Part shown: piece after piece, positions 40,598 through 50,540 of the stretch
How positions within the stretch are numbered: position 1 is the stretch's first letter
Layout: each line of letters starts with the position of its first letter
From: Pseudalkalibacillus salsuginis
GTDB lineage: Bacteria; Bacillota; Bacilli; Bacillales; Fictibacillaceae
Reading direction: 5' to 3'
Assembly (NCBI RefSeq): GCF_021646685.1
Contig: NZ_JAKJHW010000007.1
Coordinates: 1 to 64,000, forward strand
Length of the DNA: 64,000 bases
Notes under the pieces: model-generated
What the model saw: only the letters and a program-made list of their open reading frames with translations
Database searches by the model: none
Told to the model about the DNA's origin: nothing
Translations under genes and position numbers: made by a program

Positions 40598-40610
40598 TCA
40601 GCTTTCTTTC
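40571..40610 (-). terminator. Terminator at the end of the thi operon
   Basis: A perfect 14-bp stem GAAAGAAAGCTGAT/ATCAGCTTTCTTTC with a 12-base loop. It overlaps the thiE stop codon. T-rich arms make it work as a terminator for the - strand. Confidence 0.8.
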
Positions 40611-41239
40611 ATTCTATCGATAAATTCTTGAGCGGATTGCTTCGGATCGCTCGCATAGCTGATCGCCGTAATGACCGACACACCCTCAGCTCCAGCCTTT
40701 ATGACTTCTGATGCGTTCGATGGCTGGATTCCTCCGATCCCGACGATCGGCAAAAGGATTCCTGCTTCCCGAAGTTCCTTTATGATCCGTGGGCCTTGAA
40801 CTTCACGGGCATCCGCTTTCGTTTCGGTAGGGAACATCGGTCCAACACCGATGTAGTCAGCTCCTTTATTTACGGCCTCTGCTGCTTCTTCTACATTATG
40901 AGCGGAGACACCAAGTATTTTCGAGCCGATTTTTTCACGGACTAACTCGATCGCTTCATCATCTTGTCCGATATGCACCCCATCCGCATCAAGCTGTAAG
41001 GCTATATCGACATCATCATTAACGATGAATGGGACATGATGATCTCGACAGATTTCTTGGAGTTCCCTGGCAAAATTCCTTTTCGCATCACCAGTCAGGG
41101 ATCCCTCACCTTTTTCACGGAACTGGAAAAGAGTGACACCTCCGTCAATCGCTTCTCGTAAAACATCCCTAGGGTTACGCTTACAATTCGGGCTTCCCAT
41201 AATAAAATAAAGCTTCAACAGGTTTTTTCCCAAGTTCAT
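40598..41239 (-). CDS. thiE: Thiamine-phosphate synthase
   Basis: A 213-residue TIM-barrel enzyme that joins HMP pyrophosphate and thiazole phosphate. Seen: [50 protein letters not shown] and [16 protein letters not shown] 41239 overlaps the thiD stop as ATGA. Last gene of the TPP-controlled operon. Confidence 0.95.
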   Translation of the reverse strand: MNLGKNLLKLYFIMGSPNCKRNPRDVLREAIDGGVTLFQFREKGEGSLTGDAKRNFARELQEICRDHHVPFIVNDDVDIALQLDADGVHIGQDDEAIELVREKIGSKILGVSAHNVEEAAEAVNKGADYIGVGPMFPTETKADAREVQGPRIIKELREAGILLPIVGIGGIQPSNASEVIKAGAEGVSVITAISYASDPKQSAQEFIDRMKES

Positions 41240-42042
41240 TTCACTTCAACCCCTTGACGCTTGTAGGCCCAATGATTGGTAGGACCATTACCAGAGCCGA
41301 TCTTCAGTTCATTATAAATTGCAGTAGTGATGAACTTTTTCGCGGTATGGACCGCCTCTTTCACCGAGTATCCTTTTGCAAGTTCTGCTGTAATCACTGC
41401 TGCGAAGGTACACCCAGTCCCGTGGGTATGGTCCGTTTTGATACGGGGACTCTTGAATTCATGGAACTCTTCCCCGTCATATAACAGGTCGACCGCATCA
41501 TCATCCTCCGTATGGCCGCCTTTGATGACGACATTCATCGCACCTAACTGATAAAGTGCTTCAGCTGCTCCCTTCCGATCTTCTTCCATTTCGATTTTCA
41601 TGCCAGTCAGTACTTCCGCTTCCGGAATATTCGGTGTAATTACATAGGCTCGCGGAAGGAGATGTTCCTTCATCGCTTCTACTGCCTCTTCCTGTAAAAG
41701 CCGAGAGCCTCCTTTGGCGATCATCACCGGGTCGACGACGAGTTTGTTCCACGAATTAGCCTCTACAAGGTCTCCCACTTTTTTTATGATAGCCGCACTG
41801 AAAAGCATCCCGGTTTTCAGCGCATCTGGTGCCAGATCGGCCGCAATCGAGTTGATCTGTTCTTCAATGGCTTCAACGGACATCGGATAAACGCCCTGGA
41901 CACCTAATGTATTTTGTGCAGTCACAGCCGTAATGACCGACATCCCATAGACGCCCAGCTCCTGGAACGTCTTGAGATCAGCCTGGATGCCTGCACCCCC
42001 ACCACTGTCAGAACCGGCAATCGTCAATGTCTTATAAGTCAT
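41236..42042 (-). CDS. thiD: Hydroxymethylpyrimidine/phosphomethylpyrimidine kinase
   Basis: A 268-residue ribokinase-fold enzyme phosphorylating HMP twice. Motifs: [50 protein letters not shown] and [21 protein letters not shown] with the catalytic Asp/Cys region. GGAGGTGAAAGGAA precedes the ATG. It lies between thiF and thiE. Confidence 0.95.
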   Translation of the reverse strand: MTYKTLTIAGSDSGGGAGIQADLKTFQELGVYGMSVITAVTAQNTLGVQGVYPMSVEAIEEQINSIAADLAPDALKTGMLFSAAIIKKVGDLVEANSWNKLVVDPVMIAKGGSRLLQEEAVEAMKEHLLPRAYVITPNIPEAEVLTGMKIEMEEDRKGAAEALYQLGAMNVVIKGGHTEDDDAVDLLYDGEEFHEFKSPRIKTDHTHGTGCTFAAVITAELAKGYSVKEAVHTAKKFITTAIYNELKIGSGNGPTNHWAYKRQGVEVK

Positions 42043-42058
42043 TTCCTTTCACCTCCAT

Positions 42059-43078
42059 TTATCCGAAATAGCGATGGTAAAGCGTTTTTGCCTCTGATAT
42101 GTCCTTTGTCCCATGGATCAATGCCCGACCATCCTTGAATAGAACCATTCTCCTGCCCTCTACTGTAAACGATAGAAGGTACGGATTCTGCTCGACTCTT
42201 CCTCCCTTGTCTTCAAGCATTTCTTTCATGGCTGTCAAATCCCTTTGCTGACGGCCCGGAGGTCTGATCTGCACTGAATCTCTGCCGCATAACACCGCTG
42301 ACTTGGTCTGATTTTCATAAGCAAGATAAGGATACGTCGATTCTCTCCCGCAAGAAAGACATTCGTTTTTTTTCGCCTTTGCTACGTTTATTGCTGTTTG
42401 CTGGTTTGTCCAAACATCAAAAGATACAAGTTTCCCTCTGAGGGCTTCCCAGTCCTCCACTAATATCTTCAAAGCCTCAGCCGCTTGGTACGCAACGACC
42501 ATTTGGACGGCTGGGCTTATGATGCCGGCTGTATCACAGGTCAGTCCGCCGATCGGGACAGAATCCAGCAGGCAATTCAAGCAAGGTGTAGTCCCGGGGA
42601 GGATGGTGAAACTGATCCCATAGCTTCCAACGCATGCTCCGTAAATCCAGGGGACGCTGTATTTTTGTGAAATATCATTGATCATCATCCGTGTATCGAA
42701 ATTATCAGTGGCATCCAAAATAAGGTCCGCACCAGTAATGAGGTTTTCTAATTCTTCTGGTGTTGCATCAAGAACATGCGCTTGAATTTCAACATCCGAA
42801 TTGATGTGGGAAAGACGCGATTTTGCCGCAATCGCTTTCGGTAGCCGGTCCTCTGCATCTCTCTCCCCATATAACTGCTGGCGCTGGAGATTGCTCCATT
42901 CGACATAATCACGGTCGACAATGGTTAGCTTGCCGATGCCTGCACGGACGAGCGCTTCCGCATTCCCTGTCCCGAGTGCGCCTGCTCCGATGATCAGCAC
43001 ATGCTTTTCCCTTATTTTCTCCTGCCCTTCCTCTCCGATCGGAGTGAATAATGTTTGCCTTGAATAGCGGTCGGTCAA
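42059..43078 (-). CDS. thiF: ThiS adenylyltransferase
   Basis: A 339-residue E1-like enzyme that adenylates the C-terminus of ThiS. ATP site [17 protein letters not shown], Asp in [34 protein letters not shown], and two zinc pairs (PCLNCLLD and ECLSCGRE). A C-terminal extension of about 80 residues follows. The start is TTG 43078, overlapping the thiG stop (GGTTGA). Confidence 0.92.
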   Translation of the reverse strand: MTDRYSRQTLFTPIGEEGQEKIREKHVLIIGAGALGTGNAEALVRAGIGKLTIVDRDYVEWSNLQRQQLYGERDAEDRLPKAIAAKSRLSHINSDVEIQAHVLDATPEELENLITGADLILDATDNFDTRMMINDISQKYSVPWIYGACVGSYGISFTILPGTTPCLNCLLDSVPIGGLTCDTAGIISPAVQMVVAYQAAEALKILVEDWEALRGKLVSFDVWTNQQTAINVAKAKKNECLSCGRESTYPYLAYENQTKSAVLCGRDSVQIRPPGRQQRDLTAMKEMLEDKGGRVEQNPYLLSFTVEGRRMVLFKDGRALIHGTKDISEAKTLYHRYFG

Positions 43079-43842
43079 CCGATGCTCATCCCTTCAGCAG
43101 GGCTGCTCGCCGTTGCGTACCGTTTTTTAGGGATCCGGCCAGCCTCGAATCCGAGACGGCCCGCTTCGATCGCAAGCTTCATCGCTTTCGCCATCCTAAC
43201 CGGATCTTCTACTGCAGAAACCGCTGTATTCAAAAGCACGGCGTCAGCCCCTAGTTCCATCGCATAGGCAGCATCCGCAGGCGAACCGATACCTGCGTCA
43301 ACGATCACAGGGACGTTCGATTGCTCAATGATGAAACTCAAGTTCAACGGATTGATGATCCCTTGCCCTGACCCGATCGGTGAAGCCCCTGGCATGATCG
43401 CATGTGCCCCAAGTTCTTCTAGGCGTCTCGCCAGGACGACGTCATCAGACGTGTAAGGCAATACAATGAAACCTTCCTTCACTAATTCCTCTGTCGCTTT
43501 CAACGTTTCCACTGGATCCGGAAGCAACGTCTTGTCGCAGCCGATCACTTCGACCTTGACCATGTCGCAAAGACCGGATGCTTTAGCAAGCTTCGCGTGA
43601 CGGACTGCTTCTTCAGCGGTTTTTGCCCCTGCGGTGTTCGGCAGGAATGTATACTTCTCCAAATCCAGTTTTTCTAAAAAGTTGGGTTGGCTAGGCTCGA
43701 AGATGTTCATCCGCCGTACCGTGAACGTAAGGATTTCCGTTTCCGATGCTTCGACCGCTTCCTTCTGGACGTCAAAGTTCGGGTATTTCCCTGTCCCGAG
43801 CAACAACCTTGATTGGAATGAGTCATTACCGATTTTCAACAT
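43075..43842 (-). CDS. thiG: Thiazole synthase
   Basis: A 255-residue TIM-barrel that builds the thiazole ring from DXP, dehydroglycine and ThiS-thiocarboxylate. Seen: [11 protein letters not shown], the Lys region [35 protein letters not shown] and [42 protein letters not shown], which is also the end of thiS, serves as its ribosome binding site. Confidence 0.95.
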   Translation of the reverse strand: MLKIGNDSFQSRLLLGTGKYPNFDVQKEAVEASETEILTFTVRRMNIFEPSQPNFLEKLDLEKYTFLPNTAGAKTAEEAVRHAKLAKASGLCDMVKVEVIGCDKTLLPDPVETLKATEELVKEGFIVLPYTSDDVVLARRLEELGAHAIMPGASPIGSGQGIINPLNLSFIIEQSNVPVIVDAGIGSPADAAYAMELGADAVLLNTAVSAVEDPVRMAKAMKLAIEAGRLGFEAGRIPKKRYATASSPAEGMSIG

Positions 43843-43843
43843 T

Positions 43844-44047
43844 TCAACCGCCTCCTACGAATTGCACAATTTCAATTTTATCTCCATCCTTCACTTCCGC
43901 TTTCGGATGGTGGTCTTTCTCAAGGATCGATTCGTTATGCTCAATCATTAACACACGTTTTTCCAATTGGAAATGTTCAACGAGGTCTGAAACGTGCTGA
44001 ACTGTATCTGGTACAGTCACTATTTCACCATTGATCTTCAATTCCAT
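43844..44047 (-). CDS. thiS: Thiamine biosynthesis sulfur carrier protein
   Basis: A 67-residue ubiquitin-fold carrier: [13 protein letters not shown]... ending [13 protein letters not shown], the C-terminal Gly-Gly that becomes a thiocarboxylate (here with one extra Gly). Start chosen at ATG 44047, nine bases after GGAG; two ATG codons upstream are closer than usual to that site. Confidence 0.9.
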   Translation of the reverse strand: MELKINGEIVTVPDTVQHVSDLVEHFQLEKRVLMIEHNESILEKDHHPKAEVKDGDKIEIVQFVGGG

Positions 44048-44059
44048 TTTCATCAACTC

Positions 44060-45187
44060 CTATTGCACCTGTACAGGTATCCGGTTCATTTGAAAAGCTG
44101 AATTCCAGTCTTTCTTAATAGCAATGCCATCAATGAGATCGGCAATGACCTCCCCCGTGACTGGAGCTAATAAAATACCGTTACGGTAATGACCCGTCGC
44201 CACAAACAGATGCTTCAATTCGGGATGTTCACCAAGATAGGGCAAAGCATCTTTCGTCTGCGGACGAATCCCCGCCCAGGCTTTCTCCCATTCGGCTTCA
44301 CCTACACCAGGTACGACCTTCTTTGCCGCTTCCATCAACCGTGAGATCCCATCAAGCGTGACGGTTTCATCGAAAAGCCCCGGCCTCTCGGTTGCCCCGA
44401 TAATCAACCGACCTCCAGCCTTCGGGACAATGTAGCAATCATCTGAAAAAATCGTTCCGTTTATGAGCCGTTTTCGTGTTTTGACAGAAAAGCACTCCCC
44501 TTTGACGGGATAGGTTTCGAGGTTGACGCCCGCTTCCTTCAGAAGGGTTTCACTCCAGGCACCCCCGGCGACGACAACATGTTCAGCACGGTTCAGGCCG
44601 CTATTCGTTTCGACACCCTTGATTTCAACACCCTCTTTTACAAAACGATGGACTTCGGTAAATTCACGGATCTCAGCCCCTAGTGTCACTGCAGCTTGTG
44701 CGAGCGCCTTTGTCAATTTGGTTGCGGAGACCTGTCCGTCGTTCGGAATGTACATGGCTCCGAGTACATCTGTCGACAATGCGGGTTCTCCCTTTTGAAG
44801 CTGTTCCGCAGCCACCCAATGCGTCTCTTCCCCTAATTGGTTTTGAGCATTGATCAATGACTGGAACCGGACTACTTGTTCCTCTGTTCTCGCCACTTTA
44901 TAGATCCCGTTTTTTTCGTATTCGATATCGATTCCTGTGAGGCTTTTAAGGTCAGCAGCCAGATCAGGAAACATCGTGCGGCTTTGTTTTCCCAACCGGA
45001 ACAGCGGGCTGTCTTCCTCAAGCTCTGTCTGGGCACCGAGCATCCCTGCTGCTGCACTGGAAGCTTTCCCTGCTGTCGAACCTTTTTCGAGAATGATGAC
45101 AGACTTCCCTCTTTTTGACAGATGGTAAGCAATCGAACAGCCGATGACGCCCGCCCCGATGACGATTACATCATAATGAGTTCGCAT
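44060..45187 (-). CDS. thiO: Glycine oxidase
   Basis: A 375-residue flavoenzyme that makes dehydroglycine for thiazole synthesis. FAD motif DVIVIGAGVIGCSIAYHLSKRG, then GLNRAEHVVVAGGAWS, and C-terminal RPQTKDALPYLGEHPELKHLFVATGHYRNGILLAPVTGE. ATG 45187 has GAGGAGG six bases upstream and overlaps the tenI end; the frame opens six codons earlier. Confidence 0.93.
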   Translation of the reverse strand: MRTHYDVIVIGAGVIGCSIAYHLSKRGKSVIILEKGSTAGKASSAAAGMLGAQTELEEDSPLFRLGKQSRTMFPDLAADLKSLTGIDIEYEKNGIYKVARTEEQVVRFQSLINAQNQLGEETHWVAAEQLQKGEPALSTDVLGAMYIPNDGQVSATKLTKALAQAAVTLGAEIREFTEVHRFVKEGVEIKGVETNSGLNRAEHVVVAGGAWSETLLKEAGVNLETYPVKGECFSVKTRKRLINGTIFSDDCYIVPKAGGRLIIGATERPGLFDETVTLDGISRLMEAAKKVVPGVGEAEWEKAWAGIRPQTKDALPYLGEHPELKHLFVATGHYRNGILLAPVTGEVIADLIDGIAIKKDWNSAFQMNRIPVQVQ

Positions 45188-45800
45188 TCTCTTCCTCCTC
45201 TGCACGCATTTTTTCCTTGTAGGCTCTTACGGATTTCAGTGGATTTTTAGCTTTTAAAATGCCGGACATCACGGCGACGCCTTTCGCTCCAGCATTGAGG
45301 ACATCCGCCGTATTTCCTGGCTTGATGCCACCGATCGCGATGACCGGTATGCTTATTCTTTGGGCGAGGATCTCTAACACCTTCACCCCTCTTGGCTCAA
45401 GGCCAGGCTTGGAGGCTGTTTCAAAAATGTGCCCGAAGATGACATAATCCGCTCCCTCATCCTGGACCTTCAACGCTTCTTCCAGGGTATGGACCGAGCG
45501 GCCAATTTTTAGAAGTGGAAAGGATTTCTTCACAACTGAAACTTCCAAGCTATGATTGGCCAACTGGACTCCTCCTGCCTCCGATACGATCGCGATATCG
45601 ACACGGTCATTGATGATGATTTTTCCGAGTGGCACCCCGTTGTTCACCAACTGTTCGACTGCCTTCATGTGTTCCTTCGCTGTCCAGGACCTCTCACGGA
45701 TATGGATAAAGTCGACCTGTTCATGGATCATGCTAACAATCTCGGAAAACTCAGCTGCCGATTGACTTCCAGTTGAAATGATGTGGAGTTCATGGTGCAT
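45171..45800 (-). CDS. tenI: Thiazole tautomerase TenI
   Basis: A 209-residue ThiE-like TIM barrel without synthase activity; TenI aromatises the thiazole product of ThiG. Seen: FIHIRERSWTAKEHMK, IIINDRVDIAIVSEAGGVQLANHSL, ADYVIFGHIFETASKPG and IPVIAIGGIKPGN. The His of the tautomerase site is expected in QLANHSL. AGGTGGGAAGGAA precedes the ATG. Confidence 0.9.
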   Translation of the reverse strand: MHHELHIISTGSQSAAEFSEIVSMIHEQVDFIHIRERSWTAKEHMKAVEQLVNNGVPLGKIIINDRVDIAIVSEAGGVQLANHSLEVSVVKKSFPLLKIGRSVHTLEEALKVQDEGADYVIFGHIFETASKPGLEPRGVKVLEILAQRISIPVIAIGGIKPGNTADVLNAGAKGVAVMSGILKAKNPLKSVRAYKEKMRAEEEENANSL

Positions 45801-45823
45801 TTCCTTCCCACCTTCCTTTCTTT

Positions 45824-46615
45824 CTAGTAACGGACATCCCCCACCGGGAAGAGGGGCCAGACGACCGAAAGATAATAGCCTAATAGAATCAATACGCCAA
45901 GATATGCGACGAATATGCCATCGTTTAACGAGAACCCTAACTTATAGTAGTAGGTTCGGTCCCTCTCCCCTGTAAAACGCTTCGCTTCCATGGCGACGGC
46001 TATACGGTGCGCCCGTCGGATGCTTTGGGATAACAACGGAATCGAGTAGGACTTGATTTTAAAATAGAATGCTCTAACCCCCCGCTCCTGTTCGACACCT
46101 CTAACTTTCATCGCATTACGGATCGTCAAAAATTCTTCGATCATGATCGGAATCAACCGAAGACCCGCCATGAAGCTATAGGCGTATTTCGGATTCAGCT
46201 TTACTTGCTGCATCAGGGAATAGAACAAGTTGACGGGTCGGGTTGTAAGCGCGAAGGTAAGGCCAAGCGTTGCAAAAATCAATGCCCGGAAGCCGAGATG
46301 AAGGCCACGGTAAAAGCTCTCTTCCGTAATATGGACTAGTCCCCACTTCATCCATGTCGTATCGCCTTTCCCGAACAAAATCATCGACGAGGAAGTCGAA
46401 ATGAAAATAATCAGAAAGGGAATCAACAGAAGGCTCACCCGCTTTTTCGGGTGGCCGGAAAAGACCCAGAGCAAAAGCAAGGCACCGAAGGTCAGGTTGA
46501 TCAGCCAATTGATCTGATGAACGAATAGGACAAAGATGAACATCAGGATCATAGTGAAAAGTTTCAGTGTCGGATTGATTTTATGAAGCCAGGTTTCGTT
46601 GAAGCTAAGGTCCAT
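45824..46615 (-). CDS. ykoC: ECF transporter T component (YkoC)
   Basis: About 263 residues, the EcfT-type membrane subunit of a vitamin importer. Five membrane segments and the two coupling-helix Ala-Arg-Gly-type motifs, here AMKVRGVEQERG and SIRRAHRIAVAMEAKRF, are seen. ATG 46615 has GGAG eight bases upstream; a GTG-ATG pair is nine bases further up. It works with YkoD and YkoE to import an HMP or thiamine-like compound. Confidence 0.9.
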   Translation of the reverse strand: MDLSFNETWLHKINPTLKLFTMILMFIFVLFVHQINWLINLTFGALLLLWVFSGHPKKRVSLLLIPFLIIFISTSSSMILFGKGDTTWMKWGLVHITEESFYRGLHLGFRALIFATLGLTFALTTRPVNLFYSLMQQVKLNPKYAYSFMAGLRLIPIMIEEFLTIRNAMKVRGVEQERGVRAFYFKIKSYSIPLLSQSIRRAHRIAVAMEAKRFTGERDRTYYYKLGFSLNDGIFVAYLGVLILLGYYLSVVWPLFPVGDVRY

Positions 46616-46626
46616 TTCCATCACTC

Positions 46627-48063
46627 CTAGGCATGGGCATGCTCCTTCACACGTACGTGGACATCGCTTGATAGTAAACCGTTTTTTATTGTCCAGACGC
46701 GGGTCGCGAAATGCTCGACGATGTTTGTATCATGCGTCACCATGAGGATGGTAGCGCCTTCTTGTTGATAGTCTTCCAGCATCTCCAGCAGCGCGAATGT
46801 GTTTTTAGAGTCCTGCCCGAACGTCGGCTCATCCAACAGTATAATCGGCTGGCCTTTGACAATCGAAGCTGCTACGCTCAACCTTCGCTTCTGTCCCATC
46901 GACAGATGATACGGGTGATGCTGTTGAAACGGAGTGAGTCGGAAGCGATCTAGCAACTCAAAGACCTTCTTTCGTATGTCCGGCTCCTCTAACTTCTCAA
47001 GCCTCAACCCATAAGCGATTTCCTCAAATACCGAGTTGGTCACAAACTGGAATTCCGGATTTTGGAAGACGAAGGTCAGGTGATCGGCAATCCGTTTCCC
47101 CTTTTTCACGGGAGTTCCGTGGATTTCAAACGTGCCTGACGTCTTGATGAATTGCATGAGTGCATGGAACAGTGTAGACTTTCCTGCCCCGTTTTCCCCG
47201 ATGACCGCAATCCACTCTCCTGCCCGTACCGTCGCTTCCCCAACTGAAATAAAGGGCTTCTTTTTCCGGTACCCTTGAAAGTGGTTGAGGTGAAGCACAA
47301 CGTCGGTATGAGATGGCGTCAGATTCTTCAACGGTCGGCTGCTTAAATAATCCTGCCAGACGCCGGGATACCAGATACCCTGCTCCTTCATCGTATTCCG
47401 ATCGTTTTTCAAGATCTTATTTTTATCGCCATCTGAAATGATTTCACCCAGCTCATTGAACAGGATGATGCGATCAACCAGGTCTAGGACATGATCAAGC
47501 TTATGCTCTACGATCAGCAGAGTTTTATCGGCGCTGATCGCTTTGACTGTTTCCCAGATATCTTCCGTCCCTTGTGGATCGAGGAGGGCTGTCGGCTCAT
47601 CCAGGAACAGGACCTCAGGCTCTAGTGCCAGGACCGACGCAATCGCCAGCCGTTGCTTCATCCCTCCAGATAACGTATGGATATTGGTATGTGGATCAAT
47701 CTGGTGTAAACCTACTGCTTTTAAAAGCGCTGTGATCCTATCGGGCATATCTATACGGGGAACTTGCAGGTTTTCGAGAACGAAAGCAAGCTCCTCGTCT
47801 ACATAGGGCATACAAAATTGCGAGTCTGGATCTTGGAACACATACCCCCAGGAAGCTGGCTGCTGGAAATGATCTGCTTTCATCGGAACCTCTACCGATT
47901 TCGGGATGATTCCCGAAAGGACTTGAAGCAAGGTTGATTTTCCGCACCCTGACGGACCGAGCAGCAGGACTTTTTCCCCTTTTTCAATATGGATCGATAA
48001 GTCCTTGAAAAGCATCTGCCCGTCGCCTGGAAACTTGAGACGGAGATTGTCAAGTTGGATCAT
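46627..48063 (-). CDS. ykoD: ECF transporter duplicated ATPase (YkoD)
   Basis: A 478-residue protein with two ABC ATPase domains in tandem. First: Walker A GPSGCGKST, signature LSGGMKQR, Walker B VLFLDEPT. Second: Walker A GENGAGKST, signature LSMGQKRR, Walker B IILLDEPT. One polypeptide replaces the usual EcfA/EcfA' pair. ATGGGGTGATTCG precedes the start. It couples to ykoC and ykoE. Confidence 0.93.
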   Translation of the reverse strand: MIQLDNLRLKFPGDGQMLFKDLSIHIEKGEKVLLLGPSGCGKSTLLQVLSGIIPKSVEVPMKADHFQQPASWGYVFQDPDSQFCMPYVDEELAFVLENLQVPRIDMPDRITALLKAVGLHQIDPHTNIHTLSGGMKQRLAIASVLALEPEVLFLDEPTALLDPQGTEDIWETVKAISADKTLLIVEHKLDHVLDLVDRIILFNELGEIISDGDKNKILKNDRNTMKEQGIWYPGVWQDYLSSRPLKNLTPSHTDVVLHLNHFQGYRKKKPFISVGEATVRAGEWIAVIGENGAGKSTLFHALMQFIKTSGTFEIHGTPVKKGKRIADHLTFVFQNPEFQFVTNSVFEEIAYGLRLEKLEEPDIRKKVFELLDRFRLTPFQQHHPYHLSMGQKRRLSVAASIVKGQPIILLDEPTFGQDSKNTFALLEMLEDYQQEGATILMVTHDTNIVEHFATRVWTIKNGLLSSDVHVRVKEHAHA

Positions 48064-48075
48064 CGAATCACCCCA

Positions 48076-48657
48076 TTACTGATCGAGAGCATCGTAATCT
48101 TGTTTTGAAGCCGGTCGCACCAGGTTCGTCACCCCGGTCTTTTCAAGTGCTTTCACGAGATAATAGGCCGCCACTCCTGCGATCAGGATCGAACCGATAA
48201 TACGAAAACCAAGAAACAGGCTGAGATTCCACAAAGCGAGATCCTCGATATAGCCTTTGTAATAATCCATGATGATCGAACCGACCGCCGAACCGATGGC
48301 CGCAAGACTTACGACCGTAACATCAAAACGCTTATACCGGAATGCCATGAAGACGAGCTCCGCGAACAATCCTTGTACGACACCGAACAGAAGCACTTCA
48401 AGACCCCACTCTGATCCGACCAGGAACTCACCTGAAGCGGCTGCGACTTCAGCAAGAAAAGCGACCCCTGGTTTCCGGATGATGAGGTAGGCGACGGTCG
48501 CAGCCATGAACCACATTCCATAGATCAATTGATCGATGTGGAGCCCGAGTGGTTTTACAAAATAATAAAGCGGTCCCCACAGCTTATAGACAATTCCAAA
48601 GCCGATGGCGATGACAATCGTGACGAGTATATCTGTCAGCTTCAGACCTCTGTTCAT
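48076..48657 (-). CDS. ykoE: ECF transporter substrate-binding component (YkoE)
   Basis: A 193-residue six-helix S component. Hydrophobic segments and the motif LQGLFAELVFMAFRYKRF-like region (VVQGLFAELVFM) fit YkoE, whose ligand is thiamine or hydroxymethylpyrimidine. ATG 48657 overlaps the tenA stop as ATGA; the frame opens earlier but inside tenA. Confidence 0.88.
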   Translation of the reverse strand: MNRGLKLTDILVTIVIAIGFGIVYKLWGPLYYFVKPLGLHIDQLIYGMWFMAATVAYLIIRKPGVAFLAEVAAASGEFLVGSEWGLEVLLFGVVQGLFAELVFMAFRYKRFDVTVVSLAAIGSAVGSIIMDYYKGYIEDLALWNLSLFLGFRIIGSILIAGVAAYYLVKALEKTGVTNLVRPASKQDYDALDQ

Positions 48658-49358
48658 GATATCTGGCCCTTTCCTGTTCCGACATATGATTGAAGGTCGA
48701 ACGGCCATTTTTGCAAGGTGTAGGCCATATCCCAGAACTCGTATTCATACTGGCTGCTGATGATGAAATGCTCCTTCATCCTCTCGCGGTCTTGGTCGGT
48801 GACGTTTTCGGCAATCTGGTCGAGTCTATTGATCTGTTCCTCCACAAGCTCTCGGAACCATTCCCCTCCATATGCAGCTATCCATTCCTGGTAGATCGGT
48901 TCCTCAGGCTTGAATTCTTGAAGTCGTTCGCCGATTTCGTAATAAAGCCAGTAACACGGTAAAATCGCTGCGATGATATCCCCTAGATGTCCGAATTGCG
49001 CTGCGCGGTACATATGGGATGAATAGGCATATGCTGTCGGTGCCGGTTTGAAGGTGGAACGTTCTTCGTCCGTAATACCGAGTTGTTTTGAAAAATTCTC
49101 ATGCAAGGACAATTCCGCTTCGTAAGTGCCTTTCGCATGGGCCGCCATGCTAGCGGTCGTTTCAATGTTCGGTGATTTCGCTGCTCCTAGCGATTGAACT
49201 CTCGCAAAATGGGACAGGTAGTAGGCATCCTGCAGAACGTAATACCGGAAGTTCTCGAGCGGTAGTGTTCCATCCGCGATCCCAGTCACAAATGGATGCT
49301 TGAAGCTTGCCTCCCAAATCGGATCTGCTGCTTCCCTTACGTACTTTGAAAAAGACAT
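48654..49358 (-). CDS. tenA: Thiaminase II (TenA)
   Basis: A 234-residue TenA, which hydrolyses amino-HMP and similar breakdown products to HMP for salvage. The catalytic Cys is in AAILPCYWLYYEIG (about residue 135); the Glu near EYEFWDMAY at the C-terminus is also seen, as is DAYYLSHFARV. AAAGGAGAGGAATAAAC precedes the start. First gene behind the TPP riboswitch. Confidence 0.95.
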   Translation of the reverse strand: MSFSKYVREAADPIWEASFKHPFVTGIADGTLPLENFRYYVLQDAYYLSHFARVQSLGAAKSPNIETTASMAAHAKGTYEAELSLHENFSKQLGITDEERSTFKPAPTAYAYSSHMYRAAQFGHLGDIIAAILPCYWLYYEIGERLQEFKPEEPIYQEWIAAYGGEWFRELVEEQINRLDQIAENVTDQDRERMKEHFIISSQYEYEFWDMAYTLQKWPFDLQSYVGTGKGQIS

Positions 49359-49410
49359 GTTTATTCCTCTCCTTTTCCAGACGACCCACGTTCTGCCATT
49401 ATTTCAATTA

Positions 49411-49443
49411 AAAAACCACTTCCTTTTTTACAAAGAAAGTGGT
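49411..49443 (-). terminator. TPP riboswitch terminator
   Basis: On the - strand ACCACTTTC pairs with GGAAGTGGT (49443-49415), followed by TTTTTT. The arm ACCACTT can alternatively pair with AAGTGGT at the aptamer 3' end. Confidence 0.85.
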
Positions 49444-49486
49444 CGGTTGGATGATAGAATCGGTCCATAGTCGTTATGTAACCCTA

Positions 49487-49584
49487 ACCACCACTTCCCT
49501 ACGCTGGTGTAAACCAGATCAGGTTCCAAGGGTCTTAAAGCTATACTTTAATCTCAGCCTTTACGAGAAGGCCCCCCTAGTGGA
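49487..49584 (-). promoter_or_regulatory. TPP riboswitch (THI element) of the thi operon
   Basis: On the - strand: CTAGGGGGGCC, CGTAAAGGCTGAGA (the CTGAGA box), ACCCTTGGAACCTGATCTGG, TTTACACCAGCGTAGGGAAGTGG. All conserved THI-box parts are in order. With TPP bound, the downstream terminator should form and stop tenA-thiE transcription. Confidence 0.96.
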
Positions 49585-49696
49585 TCGTCTTATATAGTTA
49601 TTTTCGATGTAATCGTAACATGTATAACTGAAAAGTCAAATGATTTCAATCGGAAAATCGCTTTAGGAGTGATTTTTCATCTATCGATTTAGGAGC

Positions 49697-49885
49697 ATTG
49701 CTGTCTGATTGCAGAATTAATCTGTTCACTTCCGAGCATATTCTGTTCATTCTCAAGGGTATTGTGTTCATTACTGAATTTAATCTGTTCACTCTTTGAT
49801 TAATCTGTTCACTTCCAGAATTAATTTGATCACTTCAAACAAGATTCTGTTCACTTCGAAGATTATTCTGTTCAAACTCAGTAAA
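49697..49885. repeat. 21-bp periodic intergenic array 4 (core TAATCTGTTCACTT), the longest
   Basis: The TGTTCA core (or a close variant) starts at 49702, 49723, 49744, 49765, 49786, 49806, 49827, 49848 and 49869: spacing 21 except one 20. Flanking TTAAT/TTATT and ACTTCC parts vary. The array fills the gap between the thi riboswitch promoter region and the liaR 3' end. Confidence 0.88.
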
Positions 49886-49907
49886 CAACCCATCAGACGA
49901 GCAAACC

Positions 49908-50540
49908 TTACTTGACGAGCGAATTTTTAAAGGCATAGATGACGGCTTGTGTCCGGTCCTGAACTTCAAGTTTGTCAAGGATGTTGCTGACGTGGGTTTT
50001 CACTGTTTTCAATGCGATCACCAGTTCATCCGCAATTTCCTGGTTCGTCTTCCCTTCGGTTATCAGCATCAAAATTTCGAGCTCCCGGTTCGTCAGATCT
50101 TCATGCGGCGGCCGGGCATTACCACGCCGCATTTTCGTCATCATCTTCCCAGTCACCTCGGGCTCAAGCACCATTTCACCGCGATAGGTGGCGCGGACCG
50201 CATCGGCAATTGTACTCGCCTTCGAGGTTTTCAGCATATAACTTGTCGCTCCGCTTTCAAGTGCAGGATACACCTTCTCATCATCAAGGAAACTCGTGAC
50301 AATGATGATCTTTGCTCCTGGCCATTGGTCGATGATCCGCTTCGTTGCTTCAATCCCGTCCATTTCTTTCATGACGAGATCCATCAAAATCACATCTGGG
50401 CGCAGCTCAAGCGCCAGATCGACTGCTTCGCCGCCATCCCCTGCTTCACCGACGACTTCAATATCCGGTTGATTCGACAGATAAGCCGCTACCCCGATTC
50501 TTACCATTTCGTGGTCATCTGCAAATAAGACTCTAATCAA
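49908..50540 (-). CDS. liaR: Response regulator LiaR
   Basis: A 210-residue NarL-type regulator. Receiver domain with FADDHEMVRIG, phospho-acceptor Asp in DVILMDLVM (about residue 54) and Lys in YMLKTS; LuxR-type HTH with LTNRELEILMLITEGKTNQEIADEL. It responds to envelope stress via LiaS. The start is TTG 50540 after GAGGGGGATGGGATACG, overlapping the liaS stop. Confidence 0.93.
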   Translation of the reverse strand: MIRVLFADDHEMVRIGVAAYLSNQPDIEVVGEAGDGGEAVDLALELRPDVILMDLVMKEMDGIEATKRIIDQWPGAKIIIVTSFLDDEKVYPALESGATSYMLKTSKASTIADAVRATYRGEMVLEPEVTGKMMTKMRRGNARPPHEDLTNRELEILMLITEGKTNQEIADELVIALKTVKTHVSNILDKLEVQDRTQAVIYAFKNSLVK

